A DNA stretch of 64,000 bases from Paenibacillus sp. H1-7 (GTDB lineage: Bacteria > Bacillota > Bacilli > Paenibacillales > NBRC-103111). The position numbers and the translations under genes were made by a program. Where the stretch lies: NCBI RefSeq assembly GCF_022354825.1, contig NZ_CP031168.1, forward strand, positions 5,829,501 to 5,893,500, read 5' to 3'. Shown here piece by piece: positions 43,291-52,019 of the stretch. The notes beneath the pieces were generated by a model. That model had not been told where the DNA came from. It was given only the letters and a program-made list of their open reading frames with translations, and searched no databases. Each line of letters starts with the position of its first letter. The stretch's first letter is position 1.

Positions 43291-43334
43291 ATGGTCAATT
43301 AATGCTAGTTGAATATTATACCATGGTCAATTAA
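43291..43334. promoter_or_regulatory. Direct repeat upstream of the opp promoter
   Basis: ATGGTCAATTAA occurs at 43291-43302 and again at 43323-43334, 32 bases (about three helical turns) apart and on the same face, upstream of the opp -35. This is a candidate site for an activator or repressor such as a nitrogen or nutrient regulator; the protein is not identifiable from sequence. Confidence 0.5.
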
Positions 43335-43532
43335 ATGGTAAAAAGGAGACGAGCCTTGCCAACGGTTCCTGAATATTCAAATTAACCTGCACCTTCCGGT
43401 ACAAAGCAGCACAAAATAAACTTGGCACACGTTTTTCAAATAACTTACATTCTCACCTATTATGTCCTGTGCAAGTTTGATTATGCAGTTATGGCTGTTC
43501 ACGGCAAAGCTGCCCGCTCATCATTAGTATGG

Positions 43533-44522
43533 CTAAATCGTAATATCGTAATTGACGGGAGTCTCCATAATCTTTTTAACCTCATTGAGGTCGTTTGATT
43601 TGCCTAATGCCCACATTAATTTGGGAACGATCGCTTCGGTATTCATATCTCCCGACAAAATAATCAGATCTTTGGAAACTTTGCGGCCTACCTCGTACAG
43701 GTTCAAGTCTTCGCCTTCCTCCAAACACTGCGTCGTAATAACAACCGCAACGCCGGATGCGATCAGCTCTCTCACCTTGGGCAGCAAATCCCTTCCTTGG
43801 AACGGTATGCCTCCATTGCCGAAGCTCTCAATAATAACACCCCGGTATAAAGGCTGCAAATAGTTGAAAATCTCGGGCTTCGTTCCCGGAACCAGCTTTA
43901 ACAAGAACACATCCGGATTCAGTAACGGATCCAGCTTGAGCTTTTTGCTCGTTCTTGGCGGCATCGCATTGACGTATTTGACTTCGGAGCCGCTAATATA
44001 GGCAATGTAAGGGTGATTAATGCTTTCAAAAGCGTCGTAGCTTTTGGTACGGATTTTTACCGCTCTCGTGCCTCTGATGACTCTGCCGTCAAAAACCAAA
44101 AAAACGCCGCCTGTGTCTTCGCACGCAAAACGGATCGAGTCAAGCACATTTCTCTTGGCATCGGTTTTCTTGACATTGATAGGGACTTGGGAGCCCGTAA
44201 TAACAACCGGTTTGTTCACATTGTGAAGCATGTAGGAAAGCGCTGCTGAGGTATATGCCATTGTATCGGTTCCATGGGTAATAACGAAGCCGTCATATTG
44301 AGAGTAGTTCTCGTATATGGCTTCGGCAATTTTCACCCAGGACTCGGGCTGCATGTTGGTGGAGTCAATATTCATTAGAAGCTTGCTGTCCAGACGGTAA
44401 TCTTGATTCTTGCCGTCTAGAAAGCTTATCAGCTCATCCGCATCCATGCCGGGAGCCAATCCTTCCATGCCTTGAACGGCAGCAATGGTTCCTCCTGTAG
44501 CCAACAGAAGTAGTTTTTTCAT
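43533..44522 (-). CDS. ansA: L-asparaginase, type I
   Basis: Hydrolyses L-asparagine to aspartate and ammonia in the cytoplasm. The 329-residue protein has the first catalytic threonine in LLATGGTIAAVQG (T12) and the second in VITHGTDTMAYT. A later ESFGNGGIPF segment is also typical. No signal peptide is present, which fits type I. ATG at 44522 has GAGGTG upstream and replaces an in-frame ATG eight codons earlier. The gene is divergent from an XRE-type regulator, the same arrangement as ansAB and ansR in Bacillus. Confidence 0.95.
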   Translation of the reverse strand: MKKLLLLATGGTIAAVQGMEGLAPGMDADELISFLDGKNQDYRLDSKLLMNIDSTNMQPESWVKIAEAIYENYSQYDGFVITHGTDTMAYTSAALSYMLHNVNKPVVITGSQVPINVKKTDAKRNVLDSIRFACEDTGGVFLVFDGRVIRGTRAVKIRTKSYDAFESINHPYIAYISGSEVKYVNAMPPRTSKKLKLDPLLNPDVFLLKLVPGTKPEIFNYLQPLYRGVIIESFGNGGIPFQGRDLLPKVRELIASGVAVVITTQCLEEGEDLNLYEVGRKVSKDLIILSGDMNTEAIVPKLMWALGKSNDLNEVKKIMETPVNYDITI

Positions 44523-44576
44523 GATCCGCACCTCGGATGAAATCATATCGTACGCTTATTGCGACTTTTCTATCCT

Positions 44577-44605
44577 ATTATATTCATGAAAAATCGATAA
44601 ATCAA
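44577..44605 (-). promoter_or_regulatory. Sigma-A promoter of ansA
   Basis: TTGATT (44600-44605) and TATAAT (44577-44582) are 17 bases apart, about 55 bases upstream of ansA. Confidence 0.8.
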
Positions 44606-44647
44606 GCGATAATTACGCGTATCGCGAACAACACTCTTGAGTATCGC
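44606..44647. promoter_or_regulatory. Candidate operator between ansA and its regulator
   Basis: GCGATA and TATCGC, 8 bases apart, form a symmetric site (44606-44625) directly against the ansA -35. A third TATCGC half-site (44642-44647) overlaps the regulator's own -35. One repressor could control both divergent promoters. Confidence 0.5.
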
Positions 44648-44664
44648 ATTCCCGGTGATATAAT
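44637..44664 (+). promoter_or_regulatory. Sigma-A promoter of the XRE regulator
   Basis: TTGAGT (44637-44642) and TATAAT (44659-44664) are 16 bases apart, about 30 bases upstream of the start codon. Confidence 0.75.
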
Positions 44665-44694
44665 GGGATTTGAACTAAGGGGGATAAATAAAAT

Positions 44695-45051
44695 ATGGTT
44701 TTAAATAGATTAACCGAATTAAGAAAAAGTAAACGTTGGTCTATTCAGTACACCGCTGACCGGCTCGGCATTGCAAAAAGCACCTACGCAGGCTACGAAT
44801 CAGGCTATCGCGAACCGTCGCTGGAGGCTATACGGGCATTGGCTGATCTGTTTGAGACTTCGATAGACTATGTATTAGGTCGAGTACATGATCCCAAATT
44901 TCCTAATGAAAAAAAAGCTTCAATCATCAAAATGGACTTATTATGTTTGGAGAAGGATAGTTTAATATTGGACGGCAAAGCCCTTACCCCCACAGAGGTA
45001 AAGCATCTCGTTGCCTTTATAAGAACGGTCCGGGGAATGGAAGGAGAATGA
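44695..45051 (+). CDS. XRE-family regulator, probably AnsR-like
   Basis: A 118-residue repressor-type protein. The N-terminal helix-turn-helix (residues 4-60, with YTADRLGIAKSTYAGYESGYREPSLEAI) is of the Cro/C1 type and ends in FETSIDYVLGR. The C-terminal half is short and could mediate dimerisation or ligand sensing. AAGGGGG precedes the ATG. Its divergent position next to ansA suggests it represses ansA until aspartate or asparagine is present, as AnsR does; this is an inference from gene order. Confidence 0.82.
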   Translation: MVLNRLTELRKSKRWSIQYTADRLGIAKSTYAGYESGYREPSLEAIRALADLFETSIDYVLGRVHDPKFPNEKKASIIKMDLLCLEKDSLILDGKALTPTEVKHLVAFIRTVRGMEGE

Positions 45052-45056
45052 ACGGC

Positions 45057-45089
45057 GGACACTCCCTCTCGCTTAGCAGGGCAGTGTCC
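45057..45089. terminator. Hairpin between XRE and DUF3397 genes
   Basis: GGACACT and AGTGTCC form a stem between converging genes. No T-run follows on either strand, so termination is uncertain. Confidence 0.35.
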
Positions 45090-45116
45090 AACTGGCGGCT
45101 CTATGTATTATTATTA

Positions 45117-45512
45117 TCAGCTTGCAACAATATATTTCCCTATTCCGATAAATACCAGCAGTACGTAGCAGGCGGATAGGACGACAAATCCGAGACGAAG
45201 CAGCGTTCTTCCGATTTTCACAGGGTCGATCTTGCCTTTTACCCGATTTTGCATATTGCCCAGCAAGCCTCCGGCGATCAGGAACAACAAGATCATCGCC
45301 CAAAGCCCAAGACCGGTCTCAAACAGCTGCCGCGTCATGACGGCCACGGAACCGATCAAAAACAACGTGGTCACATCGACCGAAAGATAAGTCGCCTTCT
45401 TTTTATCCTTCGTTACATAGTATGTTATACCCCAAGTTGCGAAAAACGAAACAAACGGAACTAGCGCCAAAAAAGTGTACAGAGTTTGCAGCCACCCCAT
45501 GAACGCGCTCAC
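45117..45512 (-). CDS. DUF3397-family membrane protein
   Basis: A 131-residue protein with four hydrophobic helices (about residues 10-30, 42-60, 68-86 and 105-125) and short charged loops (YVTKDKKKAT). It matches the DUF3397 family of Firmicutes, which has no known function and often lies near the panE/dcw region. The GTG at 45512 is preceded by AGGTG at acceptable spacing. The gene follows panE by about 20 bases in one transcript. Confidence 0.78.
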   Translation of the reverse strand: MSAFMGWLQTLYTFLALVPFVSFFATWGITYYVTKDKKKATYLSVDVTTLFLIGSVAVMTRQLFETGLGLWAMILLFLIAGGLLGNMQNRVKGKIDPVKIGRTLLRLGFVVLSACYVLLVFIGIGKYIVAS

Positions 45513-45533
45513 GGCCAGATCACCTGCTCCTAC

Positions 45534-46505
45534 CTATTTTTTAGTCCACTGCTGCTCTATGGACCGGACCAATCGGTACACCGTTTCGTGTGTCGGCAGC
45601 TGAATCCCTGTCTGGTGCGCTTTGGCCAACAAGCCTCCCGTAATGGCGTCAAGCTCCGTTAGCCGCTCGGCGCGAACATCCTGGAGCATGGACGATTGAT
45701 TCGCCGCGGTTCGGCAGCATACGGTCTCCAGCTGCTCCCATAAATCTTCGGCCAGCTCGATATTCAGCTTGTCTGCCAACGTGACCCCCTCGTCATACAG
45801 CAGACGCATAAGCTCGCGCGAAGCCGGCAGCTCGAGCAGCTTTCCGTTTGCAATTTGCAATATGGCAGTCAACGGATTGATTACGGCATTTATCAGCAGC
45901 TTATTCCATACTTTACTAGTCATTTGGTTCGACAAAGAGACGCCGAATCCTGCATTCTGCAGCACATTTTGCAGTTTTTTTAACATTTTTTCATCGTCGT
46001 GTCGATTCCCTGCCGGAATCATGCCTCCGAGCCAGGTGATGCCTCGGCCTGTATGCTCCACCTCCGTCGGCGAATGCTTTAACGCCCCTTCCGTCGTGAC
46101 CGCGAGCATGATCTGAGAAGGACTGATGCGTGCCGACAAAATATCCGTGTGGCCTATGCCGTTTTGGAAGCACACAAGACGGGCCGACGGACCGAGCCGC
46201 TCTGCAAGAACCTTCGCCAATTCATCCGTTACGGCCGTCTGCTTCAAGGTCAGCGCAGTAATCTCGGTCGCAGACTGCATACACGGCTGAGCTATCCACT
46301 CATCCCATGACGCAACCGGAGGATGAACCGTCACGCTTTCGCGCCCGCCTTCCGGCGCTGCTCTTGTCAGCAGCAAGCCGTCCCTCTCTAACTGCTCTGC
46401 TTGCTCCCGCGTTCTTGTCACAAGCTCTACGTCGGCTCCTGCGGATGCTAGCGACGCCGACACCAGCAAGCCAAGCGCCCCTGCACCTATGACTCTTACC
46501 TTCAT
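45534..46505 (-). CDS. panE: 2-dehydropantoate 2-reductase (PanE family)
   Basis: NADPH-dependent reductase that makes pantoate for coenzyme A. The 323-residue protein has the dinucleotide loop VIGAGALGLLVSASLASAG (residues 4-22), TLKQT and CFQNGIG in the nucleotide domain. The catalytic-lysine segment is SKVWNKLLINAVINPLTAI. Low conservation among PanE/ApbA-type reductases means another 2-keto acid substrate is possible. Confidence 0.87.
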   Translation of the reverse strand: MKVRVIGAGALGLLVSASLASAGADVELVTRTREQAEQLERDGLLLTRAAPEGGRESVTVHPPVASWDEWIAQPCMQSATEITALTLKQTAVTDELAKVLAERLGPSARLVCFQNGIGHTDILSARISPSQIMLAVTTEGALKHSPTEVEHTGRGITWLGGMIPAGNRHDDEKMLKKLQNVLQNAGFGVSLSNQMTSKVWNKLLINAVINPLTAILQIANGKLLELPASRELMRLLYDEGVTLADKLNIELAEDLWEQLETVCCRTAANQSSMLQDVRAERLTELDAITGGLLAKAHQTGIQLPTHETVYRLVRSIEQQWTKK

Positions 46506-46612
46506 GACTCTATCCCCTTTGAACTACCTTCGCCGTTTCCATTGTTCTCCACCATCATATCAGCTAGCCGGTACAAACGAAAGCTCCGCAAGCCGTAGCC
46601 GCGGAGCCGCTC

Positions 46613-47260
46613 TCAATCTATTCTTTCTAAATTGCCGTTCGCATCCATCTTGAATCTAGGCTTGCCCTCGTCTTCTTCCTCTACAAGAAAGGCCAGTTTA
46701 CGTGCACGATCCATAATTTGAATAAGCGCTTTGTAATCATCGTTCACGACGCGATAATCCGTTTCGACTTCATTGACCTGCTTGTTCAGGACGTCGTTCT
46801 CGTCACGCAATCTTTCGAGTTCGTCCGTCTTCTCGCTTAACTCTTTCTCCAAATGGCGTATATGGCGGGACATTTCCTGATACGTTGCTTTCCACTGCCT
46901 CAAGAAACGGATCACCGCATCAATAGAAATAGATTCCTCGGAAAAAGAATCGTTCGCTTTTACATGATCGCTATGGTCCAAAACCGCCGTATTGTTGGAA
47001 ACGGCAGCGAATCCGGAATGCTTTTTCTGCTGATTTCTCTTTTGTCTTTGGGCTTTTGCAATTTGAATAGCAGCCTCGTATTTTTTTCTTACAAAACTAT
47101 TCCAGCGGAAACCGCAAGCAGCGGCGGTTCTGCCGATTTTCTCGCCCACTTCCTCAAAGGCGGTTAGCTGTGTACTACCTTCACGAATGTGACGCAATGT
47201 CACCTCCGCCAATATTAAATCGTCTTCCTCGCTCCAAGCATCTTGTCTGATAGCTGTCAT
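46613..47260 (-). CDS. RsfA-family prespore transcriptional regulator
   Basis: A 215-residue DNA-binding protein. The N-terminal Myb/SANT-like domain (AWSEEDDLILAEVTLRHIREG to CGFRWNSFVRKKY) defines the RsfA/YlbO group, in which RsfA modulates sigma-F-dependent genes in the forespore. A basic segment (KAQRQKRNQQKK) follows. A long coiled coil spans about residues 120-190 (RHIRHLEKELSEKTDELERL). GGAGG precedes the ATG. A sigma-F-like site lies about 140 bases upstream, consistent with forespore expression. Confidence 0.85.
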   Translation of the reverse strand: MTAIRQDAWSEEDDLILAEVTLRHIREGSTQLTAFEEVGEKIGRTAAACGFRWNSFVRKKYEAAIQIAKAQRQKRNQQKKHSGFAAVSNNTAVLDHSDHVKANDSFSEESISIDAVIRFLRQWKATYQEMSRHIRHLEKELSEKTDELERLRDENDVLNKQVNEVETDYRVVNDDYKALIQIMDRARKLAFLVEEEDEGKPRFKMDANGNLERID

Positions 47261-47400
47261 ACAATAGCAGTCCTCCTAACCCCTGGGTAATCAAACATCC
47301 CTGTTCCATCCAAACATCTATTGAAAAGTTAAGACATGGAATGTTGCGTTACTTCATCTCTATGCCCATAGTAGAGTTCATAGAATCGTTTTCTACTATT

Positions 47401-47430
47401 TTGTATTGCCATTTTTTAAGGGACTCATAC
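47401..47430 (-). promoter_or_regulatory. Possible sigma-F promoter of the rsfA-type gene
   Basis: GTATG (47426-47430) and GGCAATACAA (47401-47410) are 15 bases apart, matching GYWTA and GGNRANANTW with one mismatch each. The rest of the 370-base gap 47261-47632 contains the plus-strand promoter at 47507 and nothing else I recognise. Confidence 0.35.
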
Positions 47431-47506
47431 ATGAATTGGCGGGCGTTAGGGAAAGCTTAAGATCATGGCAAACACAAATTGTTTTAAATTCGTCACGTAT
47501 TGGACG

Positions 47507-47535
47507 TTTACACCAATTGAAGCAACCGTTATAAT
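47507..47535 (+). promoter_or_regulatory. Sigma-A promoter of the DUF2626 gene
   Basis: TTTACA (47507-47512) and TATAAT (47530-47535) are 17 bases apart, about 100 bases upstream of the start. Confidence 0.8.
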
Positions 47536-47632
47536 GTCTAATAGTAAATAACGCCAGTGAGAAAAATGGGTCGAACGATAATGATTCGCTTTTGGCTTCT
47601 CACGGAAACTCGTAAGGGAAGGGGGATGCACA

Positions 47633-47863
47633 ATGGATCGCATGTTTCGCGTGCTTGGCTTTTGGACATTGGTTATCGGATTGATGGCGCTGGCCGGCGA
47701 GTTGGTTCCGATGGCAATGCTCTTTTTTGCCCAAACGGCTATCTTCGTATTGTTGGGATATTTGAAACTATCCGAACGTACCTACATATTGCTTTTTTGG
47801 GGGTACATGATTATTTCCTTTACGGGATTCACGTACTGGTCTTTCTTCAAAATGTCCATCTAA
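47633..47863 (+). CDS. DUF2626-family membrane protein
   Basis: A 76-residue protein with two or three hydrophobic helices and the conserved start MDRMFRVLGFWTL. LLGYLKLSERTYI in the middle is typical of the DUF2626 family of Bacilli. The function is unknown. GGGGG lies 7 bases before the ATG. It is a single gene between a strong promoter and a bidirectional terminator. Confidence 0.82.
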   Translation: MDRMFRVLGFWTLVIGLMALAGELVPMAMLFFAQTAIFVLLGYLKLSERTYILLFWGYMIISFTGFTYWSFFKMSI

Positions 47864-47901
47864 AGCATTTCCCCGATATGAACTTGGATTGGCATAGGAA
47901 A

Positions 47902-47935
47902 AAGGTGAGCCGCACTGAGCGGACTCACCTTTTTT
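47902..47935. terminator. Bidirectional terminator
   Basis: AAGGTGAG-CCGC and GCGG-ACTCACCTT form a stem with T-runs on both strands. It serves the DUF2626 gene on the plus strand and the MidA-type gene on the minus strand, whose stop codon lies within it. Confidence 0.88.
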
Positions 47936-49043
47936 CTTGTACAAGCACCTTGAACAGCTCGCTCATCTGATCGCTCAGTAGCAGCTGGCGAATCGACCGG
48001 TTTCGGCGGGCCGCCTCGCTGAACGGATCCGCGCCCATGGCGTCCTGCAGCATCTGAAGGATGCCGTTCTCTAGCAAAAACTGCTTCTGCGTCGTACAGC
48101 TCTTTAACCGCAGGCCCGCGTGCTCCCCGGCGCGAATCAGAGCCGTGAAGTTCACATGCGACGTGATGTCCTGCCATCCTGGAGCGCTATAAAATTGCTC
48201 TGACGCCATGTGGCTGCGGTAGCCTATAATCGTCCCCTTCATCCGGTGCTCCGCATACAATTCCTCCGCCTGATCGCCGTAGTCGACGGTTATCAGCTGT
48301 CCGCGGCCCACTGCCGCTCCAATGCTGCGAATCCAGTCCAGCGCGTGAAGGTTCACCTCCAGCTGCTGTCCTTCCTGAAAGTCGACCTCTTGAACGTGTA
48401 AATACGTCCCGAGCGGCTCGTCTTCTTCCACCAATCTGAACGGTTGTTCCGCGAAGGCTTGACCGCTCTCGTCCCATTCTACATACAGCTCATACGGTCT
48501 CCCTCCGATCCACTGAATCCGGTGGACCGGGAACGCATCGAGCAGTTCGTTCGAGAGGATGATAACGTTCTCCCATGGGCCTTGACTCCGCCATTGCTCG
48601 TCCGTCATCCATTGTACTCGTCCTTCATGTTCGGTAAGCGCATCCTGCTGCATAGCCCTATGGCGCTCGCTTTTCTCTACGCTGATATATGCGGTCCGCT
48701 CATATAGGTCTGTATCCAGACGCTTCAGCTCGTCCAGAATCAGCCTTGCAAGCCTTCCGGTTCCGCCACCCCACTCCACTACCCTTAACGCGGCCCCAGG
48801 GCCGAAATAGGCAGCCTGAGACGCTATGTACCGAGCCAGTACCTCCCCCATGATCGTTCCGATCGAGGAGCTGGTATAAAAGTCGCCTTCACGCCCGATT
48901 TTGGTCCTATCACTCATGTAGTAGCCGTATTCCGGATGATACAAGCACTGCTCCATGTAATCGTGAAACGAAATAGCCTGATCCGGGCTTCGGCGGATTT
49001 GTTCTACAATCGACCGGACCAGCTGCGGATTCCCCTGAATCAT
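47925..49043 (-). CDS. MidA-type SAM-dependent methyltransferase
   Basis: A 372-residue protein of the MidA/NDUFAF7 (DUF185) class. The N-terminus has YMEQCLYHPEYGYYMS and GREGDFYTSSSIGTIMGEVLAR. The SAM-binding loop is VVEWGGGTGRLARLIL, then ILSNELLDAFPVHRI and LITVDYGDQ. Mitochondrial relatives dimethylate arginine in a complex I subunit; the bacterial target is unknown. The ATG at 49043 is set by GGGGGAGG just upstream, removing 40 residues of an open upstream frame. Confidence 0.88.
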   Translation of the reverse strand: MIQGNPQLVRSIVEQIRRSPDQAISFHDYMEQCLYHPEYGYYMSDRTKIGREGDFYTSSSIGTIMGEVLARYIASQAAYFGPGAALRVVEWGGGTGRLARLILDELKRLDTDLYERTAYISVEKSERHRAMQQDALTEHEGRVQWMTDEQWRSQGPWENVIILSNELLDAFPVHRIQWIGGRPYELYVEWDESGQAFAEQPFRLVEEDEPLGTYLHVQEVDFQEGQQLEVNLHALDWIRSIGAAVGRGQLITVDYGDQAEELYAEHRMKGTIIGYRSHMASEQFYSAPGWQDITSHVNFTALIRAGEHAGLRLKSCTTQKQFLLENGILQMLQDAMGADPFSEAARRNRSIRQLLLSDQMSELFKVLVQEKR

Positions 49044-49178
49044 GATTTCTCCTCCCCCTTCGGACCCTTGAATTCCTTTGAAACATGTCACCTTTTGACT
49101 AAAGACAAATTCGCCCATAGTCGTTATAATTGAAGGATGTTTCATAGATATGTTCGATTTCATTTGGAAGGGGCTTTT

Positions 49179-50165
49179 ATGTTGTTCGCCTATCGTAAGT
49201 TTACCGTTATCGTTGCTTTGCTGTTAACCATTGGAATAGCCTTGTTCATGACCGGCTGTACGGACAATGCACAGGTCAAGCAGGAACTGCTCCAAGCCGT
49301 CAGCAAGCAGGAGCAGATCGTCAATTATCGTTTCCAAGGCTCTATCGAGCTGAAAGCCGACGCTTCCTTGATCGGCCAAGCCAGCCCGGTGACGGCAGCG
49401 CTGTTCGCTTTGCTCAAAGACAGCAAAATCGAGTACAAGGGCGTCTCTTCTCTGGAACCGTCGCGAATGGAGACGACTTTGAACGTGACTCCGAATGGCG
49501 GCTCCGCGATCGCGATCCCCGTCATCATTAAAGATAGCAAATTGTTTTTCCATATGCCACCGTTAAATAAGCAGGACGAATACATGGTGCTCCCCATTGC
49601 TTCCGGACTTCCGGCTGCATCCGGCGCCAACGGTTCGGCCGACCCGCTGAAAAATACAGGTCATTTGACCGCTGAATTAACGAAGCAATTGCTGAACGGC
49701 ATCGATCCCAAATGGCTCGTAACCGCCAAGGATCAAGCAACGCTTCAGGACGGCACTCCGGTTAAGAGCATCACGATCGATGTGAACAAAAAGAACGAGC
49801 AAGCGTTCAACGATTATCTTAAAGCGACCGTGATCCCGGGGCTGATGAACAGCTTGAAAACCAACGGATTGTCCAACGCGGGAACGCTCGACTCCTTTAC
49901 GGCTTCCCTGCAGCAGATCAAACTCCATGCCCCAAGCAGCATCAATCTGCGCATCGGCAATGACGGCTACATTCGCGAGCAAACGTGGTCGCTCGTATTT
50001 GCCACAGGAACAAGCACGAACGAGAATAAGCTTGTATGGACTCAAACCTTATCCGAGGTGAACCAAAATCCCGCTTTCACTCAGGAGACGCCGGCCAAGC
50101 AAAAGTCGCTCGACGAACTGCTGCGATTGGTGAAGCCCGCTCCTGCGGATGCCGGTAAAAAATAA
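49179..50165 (+). CDS. Secreted lipoprotein of unknown function
   Basis: A 328-residue lipoprotein. The signal peptide (residues 1-27, IVALLLTIGIALFMTGC) carries lipobox MTGC. The rest is a predicted mixed alpha-beta domain with IVNYRFQGSIELKAD and repeated short strands, a pattern like LolA/LppX-type lipid-binding folds, though I do not recognise a specific family. The ATG at 49179 has GGAAGGGG upstream; an in-frame ATG 14 codons earlier lacks one. A TATAAT box lies at about 49124 without a clear -35. A strong terminator follows, so it is a single gene. Confidence 0.75.
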   Translation: MLFAYRKFTVIVALLLTIGIALFMTGCTDNAQVKQELLQAVSKQEQIVNYRFQGSIELKADASLIGQASPVTAALFALLKDSKIEYKGVSSLEPSRMETTLNVTPNGGSAIAIPVIIKDSKLFFHMPPLNKQDEYMVLPIASGLPAASGANGSADPLKNTGHLTAELTKQLLNGIDPKWLVTAKDQATLQDGTPVKSITIDVNKKNEQAFNDYLKATVIPGLMNSLKTNGLSNAGTLDSFTASLQQIKLHAPSSINLRIGNDGYIREQTWSLVFATGTSTNENKLVWTQTLSEVNQNPAFTQETPAKQKSLDELLRLVKPAPADAGKK

Positions 50166-50186
50166 CGAATTTTATAGCTTGACCTG

Positions 50187-50213
50187 CTTCTTCTTCGGAA
50201 GAAGTATTTTTTT
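50187..50213 (+). terminator. Terminator of the lipoprotein gene
   Basis: CTTCTTC-TTCG-GAAGAAG, a 7-bp stem with a stable UUCG tetraloop, is followed by TATTTTTTT. Confidence 0.92.
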
Positions 50214-50278
50214 GCCCATTTCTTCATAGAGTTGTGATAATCTGATTAGGAATTCCACTCAGAAAGGAACAATGCCTG

Positions 50279-51376
50279 ATGAGGCCCTTGCCCAAAGCAG
50301 CCTGCATCCTGATTTGCTTTAGCCTATGCTTGTCTCTTCTAGCAGGTCCCGCGCTAGCCGCGAATGATGATACGAAGCAGCTGCTGCAAAAGAGCTTGAC
50401 CGTATTCGAAATCGATCAAGAGCTGGCGCGAATCGAGCAGGAGCAGTCGAAGCTTGTCCTGCAGCTTGCCTCGACGGAGCAGCGGCTCCAGGAGCAGCAG
50501 GCTTTATCCGTACAAACGAAAAAGCATGCCGGCCAGATATTACGAGCGTATTATATGGGCGATCGCGAATCGCTCTGGATGCTGCTTTTTACCGTCTCCT
50601 CTTTTAAAGAAGCCCTCGTCATGTTCGAATATATGCAAATGATTCTCGGCAACGACCATAGAACGCTGCAAGCTTATAAGGATAGCGAACGGCAGCTTAA
50701 GGATCTCACGTCGTCGCTTCGTTCCTCTCAAGACGCTCTGCAGCAATCGAAAGACCGGTATACGAAGCAGCGGGAGCAGCAGGTTCTGCTTCAACGGCAA
50801 ATCGATACGGAGCTTTCCATGCAGGCCGATGCAGCGCCCGTTCTAAAGCAAATAACGGATCTGACCGTCCAATGGCAGGAGAAAGGCATTCCGCTGTTTA
50901 GAACGTATTTCACGGCGTTGGCACAGGCTATGAAACAGCTTCCCGAACTAGTCAACGCCACCGGTGCCGACGGTAAAAACACCCATCTGATCATGAACGG
51001 CTTTCAGTACACATTCCAGATTACGGACCAAGAGCTTAATGCATTCCTTCGTACCAAAAATCCGTTATTCAACAATATGACATTTCGTTTCAAGGATTCA
51101 CAGGTTATAGCGACGGGGAAGCAGGATCAAATGGAAGTGGAGATTAAGGGGAGCTACGAAATCGCGACGAAGGAAAGCGTAAAGGGCAAATATATCCGAT
51201 TTCATATGAGTCAGCTCAAATTCAACGGCTTCGACTTGCCACAGACTACTATCGAAGCCATGGAGAAGGATTTCGACCTGGGCATTTACCCGCAAAGCAT
51301 CGCCTCGTTCCTGCAAGTAACCGATGTTCGTCTGCAGGAAGGGAAGCTGAGTATTTTCCTTAAGCTGGCCTTATAA
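50279..51376 (+). CDS. Secreted coiled-coil protein, CwlO/PcsB N-terminal type
   Basis: A 365-residue exported protein with a cleavable signal peptide (residues 1-27, ending GPALAAND). A long coiled coil follows (residues 40-185, rich in Gln and Glu, with AYYMGDRESLWMLLFTVSSF interrupting it). That interruption resembles the hinge seen in CwlO- and PcsB-type hydrolase adaptors. The C-terminal 160 residues form a separate domain without the catalytic Cys/His of NlpC or CHAP enzymes. It may regulate a hydrolase in the wall; this is an inference. No close named family is evident. Confidence 0.65.
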   Translation: MRPLPKAACILICFSLCLSLLAGPALAANDDTKQLLQKSLTVFEIDQELARIEQEQSKLVLQLASTEQRLQEQQALSVQTKKHAGQILRAYYMGDRESLWMLLFTVSSFKEALVMFEYMQMILGNDHRTLQAYKDSERQLKDLTSSLRSSQDALQQSKDRYTKQREQQVLLQRQIDTELSMQADAAPVLKQITDLTVQWQEKGIPLFRTYFTALAQAMKQLPELVNATGADGKNTHLIMNGFQYTFQITDQELNAFLRTKNPLFNNMTFRFKDSQVIATGKQDQMEVEIKGSYEIATKESVKGKYIRFHMSQLKFNGFDLPQTTIEAMEKDFDLGIYPQSIASFLQVTDVRLQEGKLSIFLKLAL

Positions 51377-51475
51377 TCTATTGCCGTTGCAACGCAAAGT
51401 TTTTTGATGAATAATAGTGATAACGTTCCGGCAAAAACAATCATGACAATTCCTTAAAGAATACGGGGGAGAATA

Positions 51476-51967
51476 ATGGAGCAAAAATACGGATTGCTAA
51501 TGGAGCTTCCGGACGGTAAGCTTCCTGGATTTTATGCGCAGATCGTCAAAGCGCTAGCCGCTAAGGCGCCTCTATTTGACAGGGATAAGGAGCTGCTCAT
51601 TTTCTCGGAGACGGAAGAGCGTGATGCCGCCTACCCGATTATGGAGCAGTATAAAATCCCCTTTGAGGATTTGGATCTGATCCTTCTTCCTCCCCCTGTC
51701 TATGTGTTGCCTACGCTTACCGATTTCGGCTTGATCAGCCGATCCGAGCATGTATATGTATACAGCGATGCGGCCTGTATATTTACTATCCGCGAAGACG
51801 GTCCCGGCGCCGAGCCTGCGCAGGCAGCCCTGCAGATGGACGAGCATTTGCTGGCCCGGTTCGGCCGGGAGGACGAAACCTTCTACGTTGCGCAAGCGCA
51901 GTCGGATGAGCTTATGCTCAGAATCGCTGCTGCATACCGCTGTACGGTTCAATACATCCATAAATAA
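51476..51967 (+). CDS. Hypothetical 163-residue protein
   Basis: I do not recognise a family. The protein is acidic, without signal peptide or membrane helix, and predicted alpha-beta. Notable stretches are LLMELPDGKLPGFYAQIVKA, LPPPVYVLPTLTDFGL and ISRSEHVYVYSDAACIFTI. GGGGGAG precedes the ATG. Clear codon bias and its own terminator downstream support a real gene. It lies between a secreted coiled-coil protein and the converging PhoH gene. Confidence 0.7.
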   Translation: MEQKYGLLMELPDGKLPGFYAQIVKALAAKAPLFDRDKELLIFSETEERDAAYPIMEQYKIPFEDLDLILLPPPVYVLPTLTDFGLISRSEHVYVYSDAACIFTIREDGPGAEPAQAALQMDEHLLARFGREDETFYVAQAQSDELMLRIAAAYRCTVQYIHK

Positions 51968-52013
51968 AACAGCGGCTCCGGCTTAGTGATACAAGCAGGG
52001 AACCGCTGTTTTT
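51967..52013. terminator. Bidirectional terminator
   Basis: ACAGCGG and CCGCTGT enclose a 27-base loop, with AAAA before and TTTTT after, so it can act for both the 51476 gene and phoH. Confidence 0.75.
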
Positions 52014-52019
52014 CTTATG

